Counted from the stretch's first letter, positions 16,354-24,592 are shown. The stretch: 45,824 nt of DNA from Companilactobacillus insicii (GCF_003946015.1 NZ_RHNU01000020.1:1-45824); one strand, 5' to 3'. Numbers and translations are program-made. The notes: generated from the sequence alone by a model not told the origin.

Positions 16354-17469
16354 TTAGATTTCCCTTCTCAAATAATTTCTCGTTCTTCTTCTCTCAACAT
16401 TCAAGATTTTATCCACAGTATCATAATTAATTTTTTTCCTATTAATTATACCCACATCTTCAATCGAAGTAGTCATTCGCTCTTCAAGGTTAAACACATG
16501 TAATAAGTCTGTAAGTTTCTCTTCATTACCATAAGAACTACCCACACTTTTACGTATAAGTGTTGTAAATCTTTTATGAGTAATGATTGAAAATATGCTT
16601 CCATGAAAAGTATCAGTAATAACTTCATCTGCATTTTCGAAATATGACAATACTTCAAATGGAGAACATGAGATAAATCTATCCGCACATTTTTGGATTC
16701 CACCAATTGCATAGACCTTTAGATTCTTCTCTCTCGCATAAACTGATATCCAATTTGCTTCAATATTAGTTATTCTTCCTGAATATGCATATAGAAGTAG
16801 GTATTTTTCTTTTTGTTTAATCTTAGGGACTAAATCGTTACAACCTAAATAATCATAAGCAAGTACTGGATCAACATTATAAACTGGTGAATTAGTTGAT
16901 ATTGTTTTGACAATATTGGCAGAATTACTATCACGAACAGATATAGTATCGAATCCATCTAGTAATTCACCAACTTCCTTACATTTCCCATAGTTTTTTA
17001 ATTTATCAATAGTTGTATTTCCAAAAGAGGCAGCATAACTTATTAGCTTACTAGAATTATTATTTTTTCCAAATAATTCAAGAGAGTAACCAACATCAGG
17101 ATTTCTCTGTATACAGTTAAATACTTCATCACTCCCGATAACTAAACAATCCAATTTAGGATTATAGTTTTTACTATTAGAAATACCTAAAATTGGAAGA
17201 TTCTTCTTTGAGAAGTTCTTCTTATACAAGATAAATTTTATTTTATGCAGTAATGGTGCATCATATTTGAAGACACCTAATCCCTTTTTTATCTTACGTA
17301 TATAATTGTTACCTTTTTGATTTTTATTACCGATTACAGGAGGATCAACGTGATAATCAACAAATTCAACATCTGCTCCTTCTTCTTCAAGAATCTTTTT
17401 TAGTGCATAAGCTTGAAGAAATGATCCGTAATTTACAATACGTTGCATTGATAATATGCCGACTTTCAA
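16354..17469 (-). CDS. Polysaccharide pyruvyl transferase family protein
   Basis: This 371-residue protein is of the polysaccharide pyruvyl transferase family, which commonly adds a pyruvate ketal from phosphoenolpyruvate to a sugar. The N-terminus (VGILSMQRIVNYGSFLQAYAL) is typical, followed by LDCLVIGSDEVFN, the RDSNSANIV segment, and a GT-B-like C-terminal half with DEVITDTFHGSIFSIIT, whose TDTFHG motif is the family's most conserved element. The start is TTG at 17469 with GAGG 8 nt upstream; a nearby ATG is out of frame and stops after three codons. A pyruvyl group would give the polymer negative charge. Some members transfer other groups, so the exact reaction is inferred. Confidence 0.9.
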   Translation of the reverse strand: MKVGILSMQRIVNYGSFLQAYALKKILEEEGADVEFVDYHVDPPVIGNKNQKGNNYIRKIKKGLGVFKYDAPLLHKIKFILYKKNFSKKNLPILGISNSKNYNPKLDCLVIGSDEVFNCIQRNPDVGYSLELFGKNNNSSKLISYAASFGNTTIDKLKNYGKCKEVGELLDGFDTISVRDSNSANIVKTISTNSPVYNVDPVLAYDYLGCNDLVPKIKQKEKYLLLYAYSGRITNIEANWISVYAREKNLKVYAIGGIQKCADRFISCSPFEVLSYFENADEVITDTFHGSIFSIITHKRFTTLIRKSVGSSYGNEEKLTDLLHVFNLEERMTTSIEDVGIINRKKINYDTVDKILNVERRRTRNYLRREI

Positions 17470-17498
17470 TATTTCATCCTCATTACTAATATAAAGTT

Positions 17499-17978
17499 CT
17501 AAAGATTTTGTATCTGATATTCTAATTTATTTACAAAGCGAGCATTGTTTGAGTTGATCCTATTTATTGAACTTGATTTGCTGTTTAAAGCACCCAATAG
17601 TTGATCAATATCATCCACAACATGTATTTTATAACCAATATTTGAAACTTTATTTGCAAATTCAAATTGATGGTTATTTACATGTTCATGAAACTTTTCT
17701 TGTCTTGGAACAACAATTGTTTTTTTCCCCATCGATAATGAATGCATAAATGTTGCAGGACCCCCATGTGTAATGACAATATCCGACATCCTCATATACT
17801 TAGTCATATCACTATAACTAATGAAATCAGACCATTTGCAATTTTGAGGTTTATATGTTGAATATCCAATTTGCATAAATACATCATCATTTATACTGCC
17901 ATCTCCAATAAGTTGATCAACTTTTTTGATCAATCTATTAAATGGCTGTTCATGTGTACCCACAGTAACAAATATCAT
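17499..17978 (-). CDS. Alg13-like glycosyltransferase catalytic subunit (PssE/Cps14G type)
   Basis: This 159-residue protein matches the C-terminal, donor-binding half of a GT28-type transferase. It has MIFVTVGTHEQPFNRLIKKVD at the N-terminus, ITHGGPATFMHSLSMGKKTI in the middle, and VPRQEKFHEHVNNHQFEFA after it. Such short proteins work with a membrane-anchored Alg14-like partner encoded just upstream; the two genes overlap by one base, as expected for a fixed complex. The characterised pneumococcal pair Cps14F/G adds beta-1,4-galactose to lipid-linked glucose, so this pair likely adds the second sugar. The specificity here is inferred. Confidence 0.93.
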   Translation of the reverse strand: MIFVTVGTHEQPFNRLIKKVDQLIGDGSINDDVFMQIGYSTYKPQNCKWSDFISYSDMTKYMRMSDIVITHGGPATFMHSLSMGKKTIVVPRQEKFHEHVNNHQFEFANKVSNIGYKIHVVDDIDQLLGALNSKSSSINRINSNNARFVNKLEYQIQNL

Positions 17979-18427
17979 TAAAATATACCCCCAAGATTAA
18001 CTGCTTTAGGATAAACCTTCTTCATTTCTTCCCACTGAACTACAAACAAATCCGTAATTGGATAAACAAGCTTACCTGTTAAGGTAGGTCTGTCCATTCG
18101 ATCAAACACTTCGATATATACTGTCTTAGCTCCCATAAGTTTACCTATATAAAAAAAAGGAACTGCTACTGCAGCTCCAGACGAGATAATAACATCTGGT
18201 TTTTCTCTTCTCAAAATCTTTATGGCTAAGAAGGTATTCTTAATTAGATTTTTGATATTCCTATTAGTAGGAAAATAGCAGTTATACATCTTTTCATTTT
18301 TTAAAATACTTCTTGCATCTTCTTTATCAAAAGTCACCCAAAACCGATCTTCCTTTGACCAGAATTTTTTCAAGAGATACAGATGAGTTAAATGACCCCC
18401 GCTAGAACCAACTAAACATACCTTCAT
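17978..18427 (-). CDS. Alg14-like membrane-anchoring glycosyltransferase subunit (PssD/Cps14F type)
   Basis: This 149-residue protein begins with VCLVGSSGGHLTHLYLLKKFW, the conserved GSSGGH loop of Alg14-type subunits. It continues with RFWVTFDKEDARSIL, KPDVIISSGAAVAVPFFYIG and KTVYIEVFDRMDRPTL. It is the acceptor-binding, membrane-associated half of a split GT28-like enzyme; the catalytic half overlaps its stop codon. It follows the priming transferase by 30 bp, consistent with adding the second sugar to the undecaprenyl-diphosphate-linked first residue. Confidence 0.93.
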   Translation of the reverse strand: MKVCLVGSSGGHLTHLYLLKKFWSKEDRFWVTFDKEDARSILKNEKMYNCYFPTNRNIKNLIKNTFLAIKILRREKPDVIISSGAAVAVPFFYIGKLMGAKTVYIEVFDRMDRPTLTGKLVYPITDLFVVQWEEMKKVYPKAVNLGGIF

Positions 18428-18457
18428 TAACTAAACTTCCTCATAAATAAATTTCTA

Positions 18458-19111
18458 TTAATAAGCTCCATTCGGAAACAAAAATACACCAACAGTTTTA
18501 AATAAAATTAAAACATCATAACTGGCATTACGATGATTGATGTAATCAAGATCCAAACGAACCATGTCTTCAAATCCAACATCATTACGACCACTTATCT
18601 GCCATAGTCCGGTACATCCCGGTTTAACAGTTAATCGTTGTTTGTCATAACTTGAATATTTTTTTACTTCATCAGGCAAGGGTGGGCGTGGTCCAACCAA
18701 GCTCATTTCACCTGTTAATACGTTCATTAATTGTGGCAACTCATCGATGCTATATTTACGAATGAAACTACCTACCTTAGTTACACGTGGGTCATGCTTC
18801 ATTTTGAACATGGCACCTTCAACTTCGTTCTTATTCAATAATTTTTTCTTTAGTTTTTCAGCATTAACCACCATTGAACGGAACTTATACATTTCAAATG
18901 GTTCCTGCCGCTTACCCAATCGAGTCTGCGTATAAAATATCGGTCCATGAGGATCTTCAATTTTTATAGCAATGGCGACAATCAAGAACAATGGTGACAA
19001 CAATATCAAACCAATTAAGCTTGCCACAAAATCAAATATTCGTTTAATACTTCGATAAATATAGCGACTCTGTTGATACTTGGTATCAACCCGATCATCC
19101 CAATACTCCAT
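18458..19111 (-). CDS. Priming undecaprenyl-phosphate glycosyl-1-phosphate transferase (CpsE/WbaP-like)
   Basis: This 217-residue bacterial sugar transferase starts EPS repeat-unit synthesis by moving hexose-1-phosphate onto undecaprenyl phosphate at the membrane. It has one N-terminal hydrophobic re-entrant helix (KRIFDFVASLIGLILLSPLF) and the catalytic segments YTQTRLGKRQEPFEMYKFRS, YSIDELPQLMNVLTGEMSLV with GPRPPLP, and KPGCTGLWQISGRN. It is the short, single-helix form without the extra N-terminal helices of full WbaP. I chose the ATG at 19111 because GAGGGGG lies just upstream; the open frame extends to 19138 without one. Glucose or galactose is the usual first sugar; the sequence does not decide which. 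Confidence 0.95.
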   Translation of the reverse strand: MEYWDDRVDTKYQQSRYIYRSIKRIFDFVASLIGLILLSPLFLIVAIAIKIEDPHGPIFYTQTRLGKRQEPFEMYKFRSMVVNAEKLKKKLLNKNEVEGAMFKMKHDPRVTKVGSFIRKYSIDELPQLMNVLTGEMSLVGPRPPLPDEVKKYSSYDKQRLTVKPGCTGLWQISGRNDVGFEDMVRLDLDYINHRNASYDVLILFKTVGVFLFPNGAY

Positions 19112-19215
19112 TATTTGCTTCCCCCTCAGAAAACACACGAATTTATGAAATCACAATCAAAATAACTGGCATTATTTTTACTACTTAATATGTGATTTCG
19201 CTTACACAGAGAATT

Positions 19216-19998
19216 TTAAAAAAGCCCAAAAAATCTTTTCTTTTTAACATCAGAAATCAGTTTTATATCACCAATTTCGACGCTATCCCCATTCAAAATA
19301 TTCTTAGCATTTTGATTAAATCTCTCGGCAACTTCAGATCCTTCTTGCTTTGCAAGCTTATCAAAAGCTTCACGCATCATGAACCGACGGCCCTTAAAGT
19401 TATGAGCATCTGATGCAAAGACAAATCCCAAATTTGCCTTTATTATTTTTTCAGTGAGTGATTGGACGTTCTTACCAAACACTCCTAAGTAACTACTACT
19501 GGTTAGTTGCGTTAAGCATCCCATTTCAACGAAAGAATGCAATCTATCTGGATTTTTTTGGAATCCTTGATTACGCTCTGGATGGGCTATCACTGGTGTT
19601 ATTCCACGTGATGTTAACTCGAATATCATGTTTTCGGTATATTCGGGTATTTCGTTATGTGGAAACTCTAACAATAAGTACCTATTACCTGAATCCATGA
19701 ACAAAATATCTTCATCGAAGATAGCCTTCAGCAATTCACCTGTTAGATGTACTTCTTGCCCTGGAAATACCTTCAATGGAATATTGTTGTCAATTAGATC
19801 CTGTTGAAAAGCTCCAGTTTCTTTAATTACATCAATCTTATGATTGGTATAATGGCTATCCATATGATGTGGCGTCAATAAGATATGACTAATACCCTGA
19901 TTTACAGCCGCTTCGGCCATCTTAAGAGCCATCGTCCGGTCTTTGGCACCGTCATCTACTCCTGGCAAAATATGGCAATGTAAGTCAATTAGTTTCAT
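19216..19998 (-). CDS. cpsB: Protein-tyrosine phosphatase CpsB/YwqE, PHP family
   Basis: This 260-residue metal-dependent phosphatase of the PHP fold dephosphorylates the tyrosine-kinase tail encoded next to it. Metal-binding motifs are clear: DLHCHILPGVDDGA at the N-terminus, LTPHHMDSHY, LEFPHNEIP, VIAHPERNQGF, and FASDAHNFKGR near the C-terminus. Length is as usual for CpsB/YwqE. Its ATG overlaps the kinase stop by four bases, so the pair is translated together. With CpsC and CpsD it forms the phosphorylation cycle that sets EPS chain length and output. Confidence 0.96.
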   Translation of the reverse strand: MKLIDLHCHILPGVDDGAKDRTMALKMAEAAVNQGISHILLTPHHMDSHYTNHKIDVIKETGAFQQDLIDNNIPLKVFPGQEVHLTGELLKAIFDEDILFMDSGNRYLLLEFPHNEIPEYTENMIFELTSRGITPVIAHPERNQGFQKNPDRLHSFVEMGCLTQLTSSSYLGVFGKNVQSLTEKIIKANLGFVFASDAHNFKGRRFMMREAFDKLAKQEGSEVAERFNQNAKNILNGDSVEIGDIKLISDVKKKRFFGLF

Positions 19999-20759
19999 TT
20001 CTTATTATCAGCTCCATAATATCCACCGTAGTAACCTCCATAATAACTACCGCCGTAATATCCACCGGATTTTTGTTCGGTTACTCGATTCATTATTGCT
20101 CCCAAGATATTAGCATTGACTGTTTCTAGTGCTTCTTTGGCATGAAGTACTCCAGCTTTATCCGCAATTCCTTGTGGAACTACTAGAATCGTACCGTCTA
20201 CTTGTGCAGCTAGAACTTGTGCATCAGTCACAGTATTTACAGGTGGTGCATCGAGTACCAGTAAGTCAAACTTGTCTACTAATCTAACTATCAAATCTTG
20301 TGTACGCATACTTCCCAGCAATTCAGCGGGATTAGGTGGTACTGGTCCACTCGTTATTACGTACAATCCATCGACCACAGTAGATTGGATAATCTCATCT
20401 AACGTCGCATTACCCAGAAGATAATTAGATAATCCCTTGCGATTACTTACGCCAAAGGTCTTATGTACTGTAGGACGACGCAAATCAGAATCAACCAAAA
20501 TAACTTTTGATCCTTGATCGGCCCAAGTCACAGCAACGTTATTACTAATCGTCGACTTTCCTTCAGAAGGATCAGAAGAAGTGAACAACAATGACTTTAA
20601 CTTCTTATCAACTGATGAGAATTGAATATTAGTACGAATTGTTTTGAATTGTTCTGAAATCATACCCTTAGGATCTGTATATGTGACCAATCCGATACCG
20701 TACTTCAAACTGGTATTATCAATTTTATGTTTTTTACGATTAAACAAATTAAATGTCAT
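19995..20759 (-). CDS. cpsD: Bacterial tyrosine kinase CpsD/CapB-like
   Basis: This 254-residue cytoplasmic BY-kinase autophosphorylates on a C-terminal tyrosine cluster and works with the membrane adaptor CpsC. It has Walker A at about 62-70 (SDPSEGKST), Walker A' at about 87-97 (VILVDSDLRRP) and Walker B (LLVLDAPPV). The C-terminus is a glycine-tyrosine tail of repeated GGYYGGSYY-type units, the phosphorylation cluster. It lies between cpsC (3-bp gap) and cpsB (4-bp overlap), the standard Gram-positive split of the proteobacterial Wzc. Confidence 0.96.
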   Translation of the reverse strand: MTFNLFNRKKHKIDNTSLKYGIGLVTYTDPKGMISEQFKTIRTNIQFSSVDKKLKSLLFTSSDPSEGKSTISNNVAVTWADQGSKVILVDSDLRRPTVHKTFGVSNRKGLSNYLLGNATLDEIIQSTVVDGLYVITSGPVPPNPAELLGSMRTQDLIVRLVDKFDLLVLDAPPVNTVTDAQVLAAQVDGTILVVPQGIADKAGVLHAKEALETVNANILGAIMNRVTEQKSGGYYGGSYYGGYYGGYYGADNKK

Positions 20760-20762
20760 GGC

Positions 20763-21545
20763 CTACACTCTCCTTTGGCTAGATTCTGTGGCCAAACCAG
20801 AATTGTTTGATCCATGAAGATCTTGCTTACGGTAAATACGCTTCTTAACTTCCTCTTGGTCAATCTCATTAACAATACCTAAATTAGTAAGACCCAATTC
20901 ATCTGTTAAGAACTTCTCTGAAGTTACTGTTGTATCAGTAATTTCACGAATAAATGCAAACCCAATTCCTAATAACAACCCAACTATAATTCCAGCTAGA
21001 AGATTGAGCGTCTTACGCGGGCTGACTGGCTTCTTATTAATAGAGGCTGGTGAAACAATCGAAACATTATCGATACGCATAATCTTGCCGACTTTTTTCT
21101 TAAAAGTCTTCGCCGTCAAATTAGCAACTTCAGCAGCAGTATATGGATCAGTGGATTTAACAGTCACTGAAAACACTTGTGAATTCTGTTGACTACTTAC
21201 TGAAATCTCATTCTTTAAAGCACTCATTGAACCAGGATAACCTGGATAGTTATTCACTTCTTTGTCCACAGTCTTAAGAACAGTCGGACTTGTAATAATA
21301 TCCTTATAAGTATTAATCATTTGCACATCAGCTTGAGTTTGTTGCAACTGTGCACCTTGCATTTCAGAAGATAACTTCCTATTAACTAATAGCTGTGTTG
21401 TAGCCTGATATTTTGGTGCCATCACAAAGAAAGTAACGAATACTACCGCTAATGTAACAACAAACGTTGTCCCTAAAATCATTCTTATATGTTTACGAAG
21501 TATGGCAATGATCTGCACCATGCTTATTGTTTGTTCTGATCCCAC
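20763..21545 (-). CDS. cpsC: Chain-length determinant / kinase adaptor CpsC (Wzz family)
   Basis: This 260-residue protein has two transmembrane helices (about residues 18-40 and 170-190) around an extracellular Wzz domain. The second helix is preceded by a proline-rich segment (PASINKKPVSPRKTLN), as in polysaccharide co-polymerases. It activates the CpsD kinase and helps set polymer length. The start is GTG at 21545 with GGGGGA 5 nt upstream; an ATG eight codons later lacks a ribosome site. It is the first gene of the main EPS operon, after a 285-bp leader region. Confidence 0.94.
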   Translation of the reverse strand: MGSEQTISMVQIIAILRKHIRMILGTTFVVTLAVVFVTFFVMAPKYQATTQLLVNRKLSSEMQGAQLQQTQADVQMINTYKDIITSPTVLKTVDKEVNNYPGYPGSMSALKNEISVSSQQNSQVFSVTVKSTDPYTAAEVANLTAKTFKKKVGKIMRIDNVSIVSPASINKKPVSPRKTLNLLAGIIVGLLLGIGFAFIREITDTTVTSEKFLTDELGLTNLGIVNEIDQEEVKKRIYRKQDLHGSNNSGLATESSQRRV

Positions 21546-21830
21546 TGAAATCCCCCGATATACATTATGAATATTAATGTGTTAGTTTAAGAATATCACC
21601 AACCTAATATGGCCTCAACGGTAAATTTGTCAGTTTGCCAAGTTAGTCAGTCTTAAAAACATTAAAATAAGCAATATTGCATGTATTCAGTCACCATACA
21701 CGTAATATTATACACATTAGTTTGAATAATATGTATCTTATATTCATTTTTTTATAATTTATAAATTATACAAATTACCTAAATCTTATCACAACACGAC
21801 CACATAATTATCTTTGTTATAAAAATGTAA
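21546..21830 (-). promoter_or_regulatory. Leader/promoter region of the main EPS operon
   Basis: This 285-bp gene-free stretch precedes cpsC on the minus strand. Candidate elements are TTGAGG - 17 bp - TATTCT nearest the gene and a TATAAT at 21712-21707 without a good -35 box; neither is decisive. It also holds the palindrome GCAATATTGC (21671-21680) and two direct ACTGAC copies near 21630-21652 on the minus strand. No regulator gene is adjacent. Confidence 0.4.
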
Positions 21831-22646
21831 CTATATTTTTGAAGCCTTATAAGCATAGTGTTTATACAATCCAGAATAACGTCCTCGATACTCTGGCTTC
21901 CAAGGCTTATCACGACCACAAAAGTGTAGTATTACCGTATGTTTAATAACCCAGTCTAAGTCCCAATCACCAGCGCCAAGTGCCTGATAGATAGTGCTCA
22001 TTCTAGCGTCATAATTATAGATTTCATCAGGAACCTGCTTGAATTGATGTCCGTACAATCCATTTAATACATCTTGGTCCGGCAAGAATAATGCCAATTT
22101 ATTATCTTCAATATATTTGAATATATCCTTTGCATGTACTTGCTCACGTATAAGTGGAAGATTCATCAATAGAACACCTGAATTGTAATAACTCTCAGCT
22201 TCATAATTTCCCAAGCGCAACTTATTGATAGGGTCTGTCACATCACTAGTCAATGCGGAATGACTAGCGGCCGCATACAAATTACCATCAAAGCTCAGAT
22301 TATATAATGGAAGTAAACTGTTAATAACCAAAATATCGACATCCAAATACAATATTCTATCTATGTCCTTGGGCAAGAATTCTTGTGCCAGTAATCGATA
22401 GTAGATTGTTGCAGGATAACGATCCGTTGTTGGGGCATCCTTGAATAATTCATCCCCTATTATGATCGGATGATATTCAATCTTATTCTTCTCACAAAAT
22501 GCATTAATTTTATCAGTCTGTTTGAGTTTAGGATTTTGAATCACATACACGGATAGTGATTCCTTAGGCGTGTTTTCTTGGATAGAATACAAAGTCGTCA
22601 ACAGTTGATCGACCACGTTATCATCAATTGCGAATAGTAGGTTCAT
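21831..22646 (-). CDS. Glycosyltransferase family 8
   Basis: This 271-residue retaining GT-A transferase of family 8 (LgtC/GspA-like) has an N-terminus MNLLFAIDDNVVDQLLTTL, DRYPATIYYRLLAQEFLP, and the metal-binding D-x-D at about 102-104 (ILYLDVDILV). It also has YNSGVLLMNL, FLPDQDVLN and the C-terminal ILHFCGRDKPWK. The start is ATG with GAGGGGG upstream. It lies upstream of the EPS operon on the same strand but is separated by 285 bp and has its own promoter, so it may serve the EPS or another surface glycan. Confidence 0.92.
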   Translation of the reverse strand: MNLLFAIDDNVVDQLLTTLYSIQENTPKESLSVYVIQNPKLKQTDKINAFCEKNKIEYHPIIIGDELFKDAPTTDRYPATIYYRLLAQEFLPKDIDRILYLDVDILVINSLLPLYNLSFDGNLYAAASHSALTSDVTDPINKLRLGNYEAESYYNSGVLLMNLPLIREQVHAKDIFKYIEDNKLALFLPDQDVLNGLYGHQFKQVPDEIYNYDARMSTIYQALGAGDWDLDWVIKHTVILHFCGRDKPWKPEYRGRYSGLYKHYAYKASKI

Positions 22647-22672
22647 GGTAGTACCCCCTCGTTATGTTATTA

Positions 22673-22700
22673 ATGTTATTGTATCATTGCTATATATCAA
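22673..22700 (-). promoter_or_regulatory. Candidate promoter of the GT8 gene
   Basis: On the minus strand TTGATA (22700-22695) and TAACAT (22678-22673) are separated by 16 bp and lie about 27 bp before the GT8 start codon. The 70-bp gap is shared with the divergent deformylase-like gene. Confidence 0.4.
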
Positions 22701-22716
22701 TTTATGAGGTGAACTT

Positions 22717-23127
22717 ATGATTAAACCGATCAATCGTGACACAACGTTACTATCGCAAAAATCCACTCCTGCTACTAAACAAGACATAAATACCGTTACA
22801 GATTTATTAGATACATTGGAATTCCACAAGGAACATTGCGTGGGTATGGCCGCCAATATGATTGGTGTCAATAAGCGTATATTAGTCTTCGAACTCGGTA
22901 CTATTCCAGTTCCTATGATCAATCCGGTTATCACCAAAAAATCAGGTAAATATACTACTGAAGAAGGATGCTTATCATTAGACGGTGAGCGTTCAACTGT
23001 TCGCTACCAAAATATCGAAGTTAAGTATCTTGATAAGAATTTTAATTCACATACACAGAGATTCAATGGCTTCGTGGCCGAAATAATTCAACATGAGATG
23101 GATCATTTCGAAGGTATACTGGTATAA
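22717..23127 (+). CDS. def: Peptide deformylase-like protein
   Basis: This short (136-residue) protein of the peptide deformylase family removes N-formyl groups from new proteins using a metal ion. Motif 2 (EGCLS at 83-87) and motif 3 (QHEMDH at 125-130) supply the Cys and two His metal ligands and the catalytic Glu. Motif 1 reads GMAANMIG (43-50), where the usual G-x-A-A-x-Q has Met in place of the conserved Gln. It lacks the longer N-terminal part of the main type-2 enzymes, so it may be a secondary or specialised deformylase. The start is ATG with GAGGTG upstream. A bidirectional terminator follows. Confidence 0.85.
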   Translation: MIKPINRDTTLLSQKSTPATKQDINTVTDLLDTLEFHKEHCVGMAANMIGVNKRILVFELGTIPVPMINPVITKKSGKYTTEEGCLSLDGERSTVRYQNIEVKYLDKNFNSHTQRFNGFVAEIIQHEMDHFEGILV

Positions 23128-23171
23128 AAAAAACGTTACAAGAATTTATTTTGATTCTTGTAACGCTTTTT
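23126..23171. terminator. Bidirectional terminator between def-like and FMN reductase genes
   Basis: CGTTACAAGAAT (23134-23145) pairs perfectly with ATTCTTGTAACG (23154-23165). It is flanked by an A run on the left and a T run on the right, so it serves both convergent genes; it touches the reductase stop codon. Confidence 0.93.
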
Positions 23172-23172
23172 A

Positions 23173-23763
23173 CTACTTATACTGATTTTCTTTTAAAACT
23201 CGACTATAGAATTCAACCTCATGGAACTTCTCATCCAATCTCTTAGCAAAGTGTTCGCTATTATCATCTGAAGGAATCAACTTACCATTATCATCAAAGT
23301 TGTTATCCGCAAACCACAATAGAGCTGGATCAGGTAATACTATCATCTTCAACATTTGCAATATTGCAACGATGGAGTTAGCGGCAACGATTCCACCATC
23401 ACTGAAATGTGAATAAGCAATAACTTGAACCGGTTTACGAGCGGTTTCTGGGCCTACCAAATCTAGGGCATTCTTCAATCCACCCGGAATTGCTCGATCA
23501 TATTCAGGTGCAAGAATAATATAGCCATCTTGTTTGGCAAGAGCATCAAGCCACTTACCTTCAATTGTGTTCAAGTCATGTATGTGTTCTTCTAAAGGTG
23601 TCTCCTCGTGATCATATAATGGTAATTCATAATCACGAAGATCTAACCAAGTATATTCTACGTCATTATCACTCTTAAACGTTATTTGTAAGTATTTTAG
23701 GATCTTTCCACCAAGAGATTTTGTTCTAGTACTTCCAAGAATTACACCAATTTTAACAGTCAA
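23173..23763 (-). CDS. NADPH-dependent FMN reductase family protein
   Basis: This 196-residue flavodoxin-like oxidoreductase has an N-terminus (KIGVILGSTRTKSLGGKI) with the phosphate-binding S-T-R loop of the FMN_red family. APEYDRAIPGGLKNALD is the second FMN-contact segment (usually P-E-Y-N-x-S), and YSHFSDGG follows. Members reduce quinones, azo dyes, chromate or free FMN with NAD(P)H; the physiological substrate is unknown. The start is TTG at 23763 with AGAGG 7 nt upstream. No operon partner is evident. Confidence 0.9.
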   Translation of the reverse strand: MTVKIGVILGSTRTKSLGGKILKYLQITFKSDNDVEYTWLDLRDYELPLYDHEETPLEEHIHDLNTIEGKWLDALAKQDGYIILAPEYDRAIPGGLKNALDLVGPETARKPVQVIAYSHFSDGGIVAANSIVAILQMLKMIVLPDPALLWFADNNFDDNGKLIPSDDNSEHFAKRLDEKFHEVEFYSRVLKENQYK

Positions 23764-23842
23764 TTTATTTCCTCTATTCTTAATTTATATATGATTTAAT
23801 AACTATTTTATATATTAAGGCTAGAGGATATTTTTTTGTTCG

Positions 23843-24019
23843 TCAAATATCTGAATTACAAGTCCATGATATTTTTTCTTTTCCCACTGATTTCTCATTC
23901 CTAATGTCAGATTCCAGAAATTTTATATCTTTTCTAAAATCATGATTCTTTAATACCCCATTTTTCCAAGGATTACTTTTTTCTCTTAATGATTTATTGA
24001 TTTCAAATGTATTATCCAT
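23843..24019 (-). CDS. Small hypothetical protein (58 residues)
   Basis: This charged ORF of about 58 residues (starts MDNTFEINKSLREKSNPWK) has no recognisable domain. Support comes from an ATG with AGAGG 8 nt upstream and from the otherwise empty space between the FMN reductase and marR, all on the same strand. There is no signal peptide or membrane segment. It may be a real small protein or a remnant. Confidence 0.4.
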   Translation of the reverse strand: MDNTFEINKSLREKSNPWKNGVLKNHDFRKDIKFLESDIRNEKSVGKEKISWTCNSDI

Positions 24020-24112
24020 TAAATTCACCTCTCAGTAAATTTCAATTGATCTAGCATTTCGTAAATTACTATAAATATATTTTAACATCTGTCTCAAAGG
24101 ACCACTACAAAT

Positions 24113-24541
24113 TCATTCATCCCTAGAATCAGTTATTCCATCAACAACAGTTTCAATTGCACTAACCAAAGGACTGTCAGCACTAATGCCGGTGTCAGCG
24201 AATCTCTCAGCCCACCAATCTATTCGAATCTGCTGAATCTTATCAACAACTTTATGGCCAGTTTCTGTTAGCAACAAATTCTTAACCTTTCCTGCTCCAT
24301 CGATTTTACTCAAGTAATCTAACTTTTGCATTTTGTTAATCTCACGTGTTGCTAATCCCTTATCGACGACCAATAATCTGGCAACTTGATTCTGACTTAT
24401 TTCTGGATAATCACCGATCGATAATAGGATACAGGCAGCAGTTGGATTGAGTTTTAGTTCATCAAATTGTTCTCTTGTATCTTTGTAATATTGTCTATGC
24501 AGGATAGAAATATCCTGTGCAAGGTATCCGATATTCTTCAT
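24113..24541 (-). CDS. MarR family transcriptional regulator
   Basis: This 142-residue winged-helix regulator is divergent from alsS-alsD. The fold is visible as an N-terminal dimerisation helix (GYLAQDISILHRQYYKDTRE), recognition region YPEISQNQVARLLVVDKG, and wing/dimer segment YLSKIDGAGKVKNLLLTETG. The start is ATG at 24541 with GGAG upstream; an in-frame TTG at 24553 is less likely. The 97-bp divergent gap holds a perfect inverted repeat over the als -35 box, so this protein probably represses alsSD and perhaps itself, with release by a ligand linked to acid or pyruvate overflow. The ligand is not known. Confidence 0.9.
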   Translation of the reverse strand: MKNIGYLAQDISILHRQYYKDTREQFDELKLNPTAACILLSIGDYPEISQNQVARLLVVDKGLATREINKMQKLDYLSKIDGAGKVKNLLLTETGHKVVDKIQQIRIDWWAERFADTGISADSPLVSAIETVVDGITDSRDE

Positions 24542-24560
24542 AATTATCTCCAAGTCTTAC

Positions 24561-24578
24561 GTGTTGACAAATCAACAC
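24561..24578. promoter_or_regulatory. Probable MarR operator
   Basis: GTGTTGA (24561-24567) and TCAACAC (24572-24578) form a perfect inverted repeat with a 4-bp centre. It overlaps the alsS -35 box and lies 20 bp upstream of the marR start, the size and place expected for a MarR dimer site. Confidence 0.7.
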
Positions 24579-24592
24579 AAACGATTTATGTT
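24564..24592 (+). promoter_or_regulatory. Promoter of alsS-alsD
   Basis: A consensus TTGACA (24564-24569), a 17-bp spacer and TATGTT (24587-24592) lie about 47 bp before the alsS ATG. The -35 box is inside the inverted repeat, so regulator binding would block polymerase. Confidence 0.75.
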
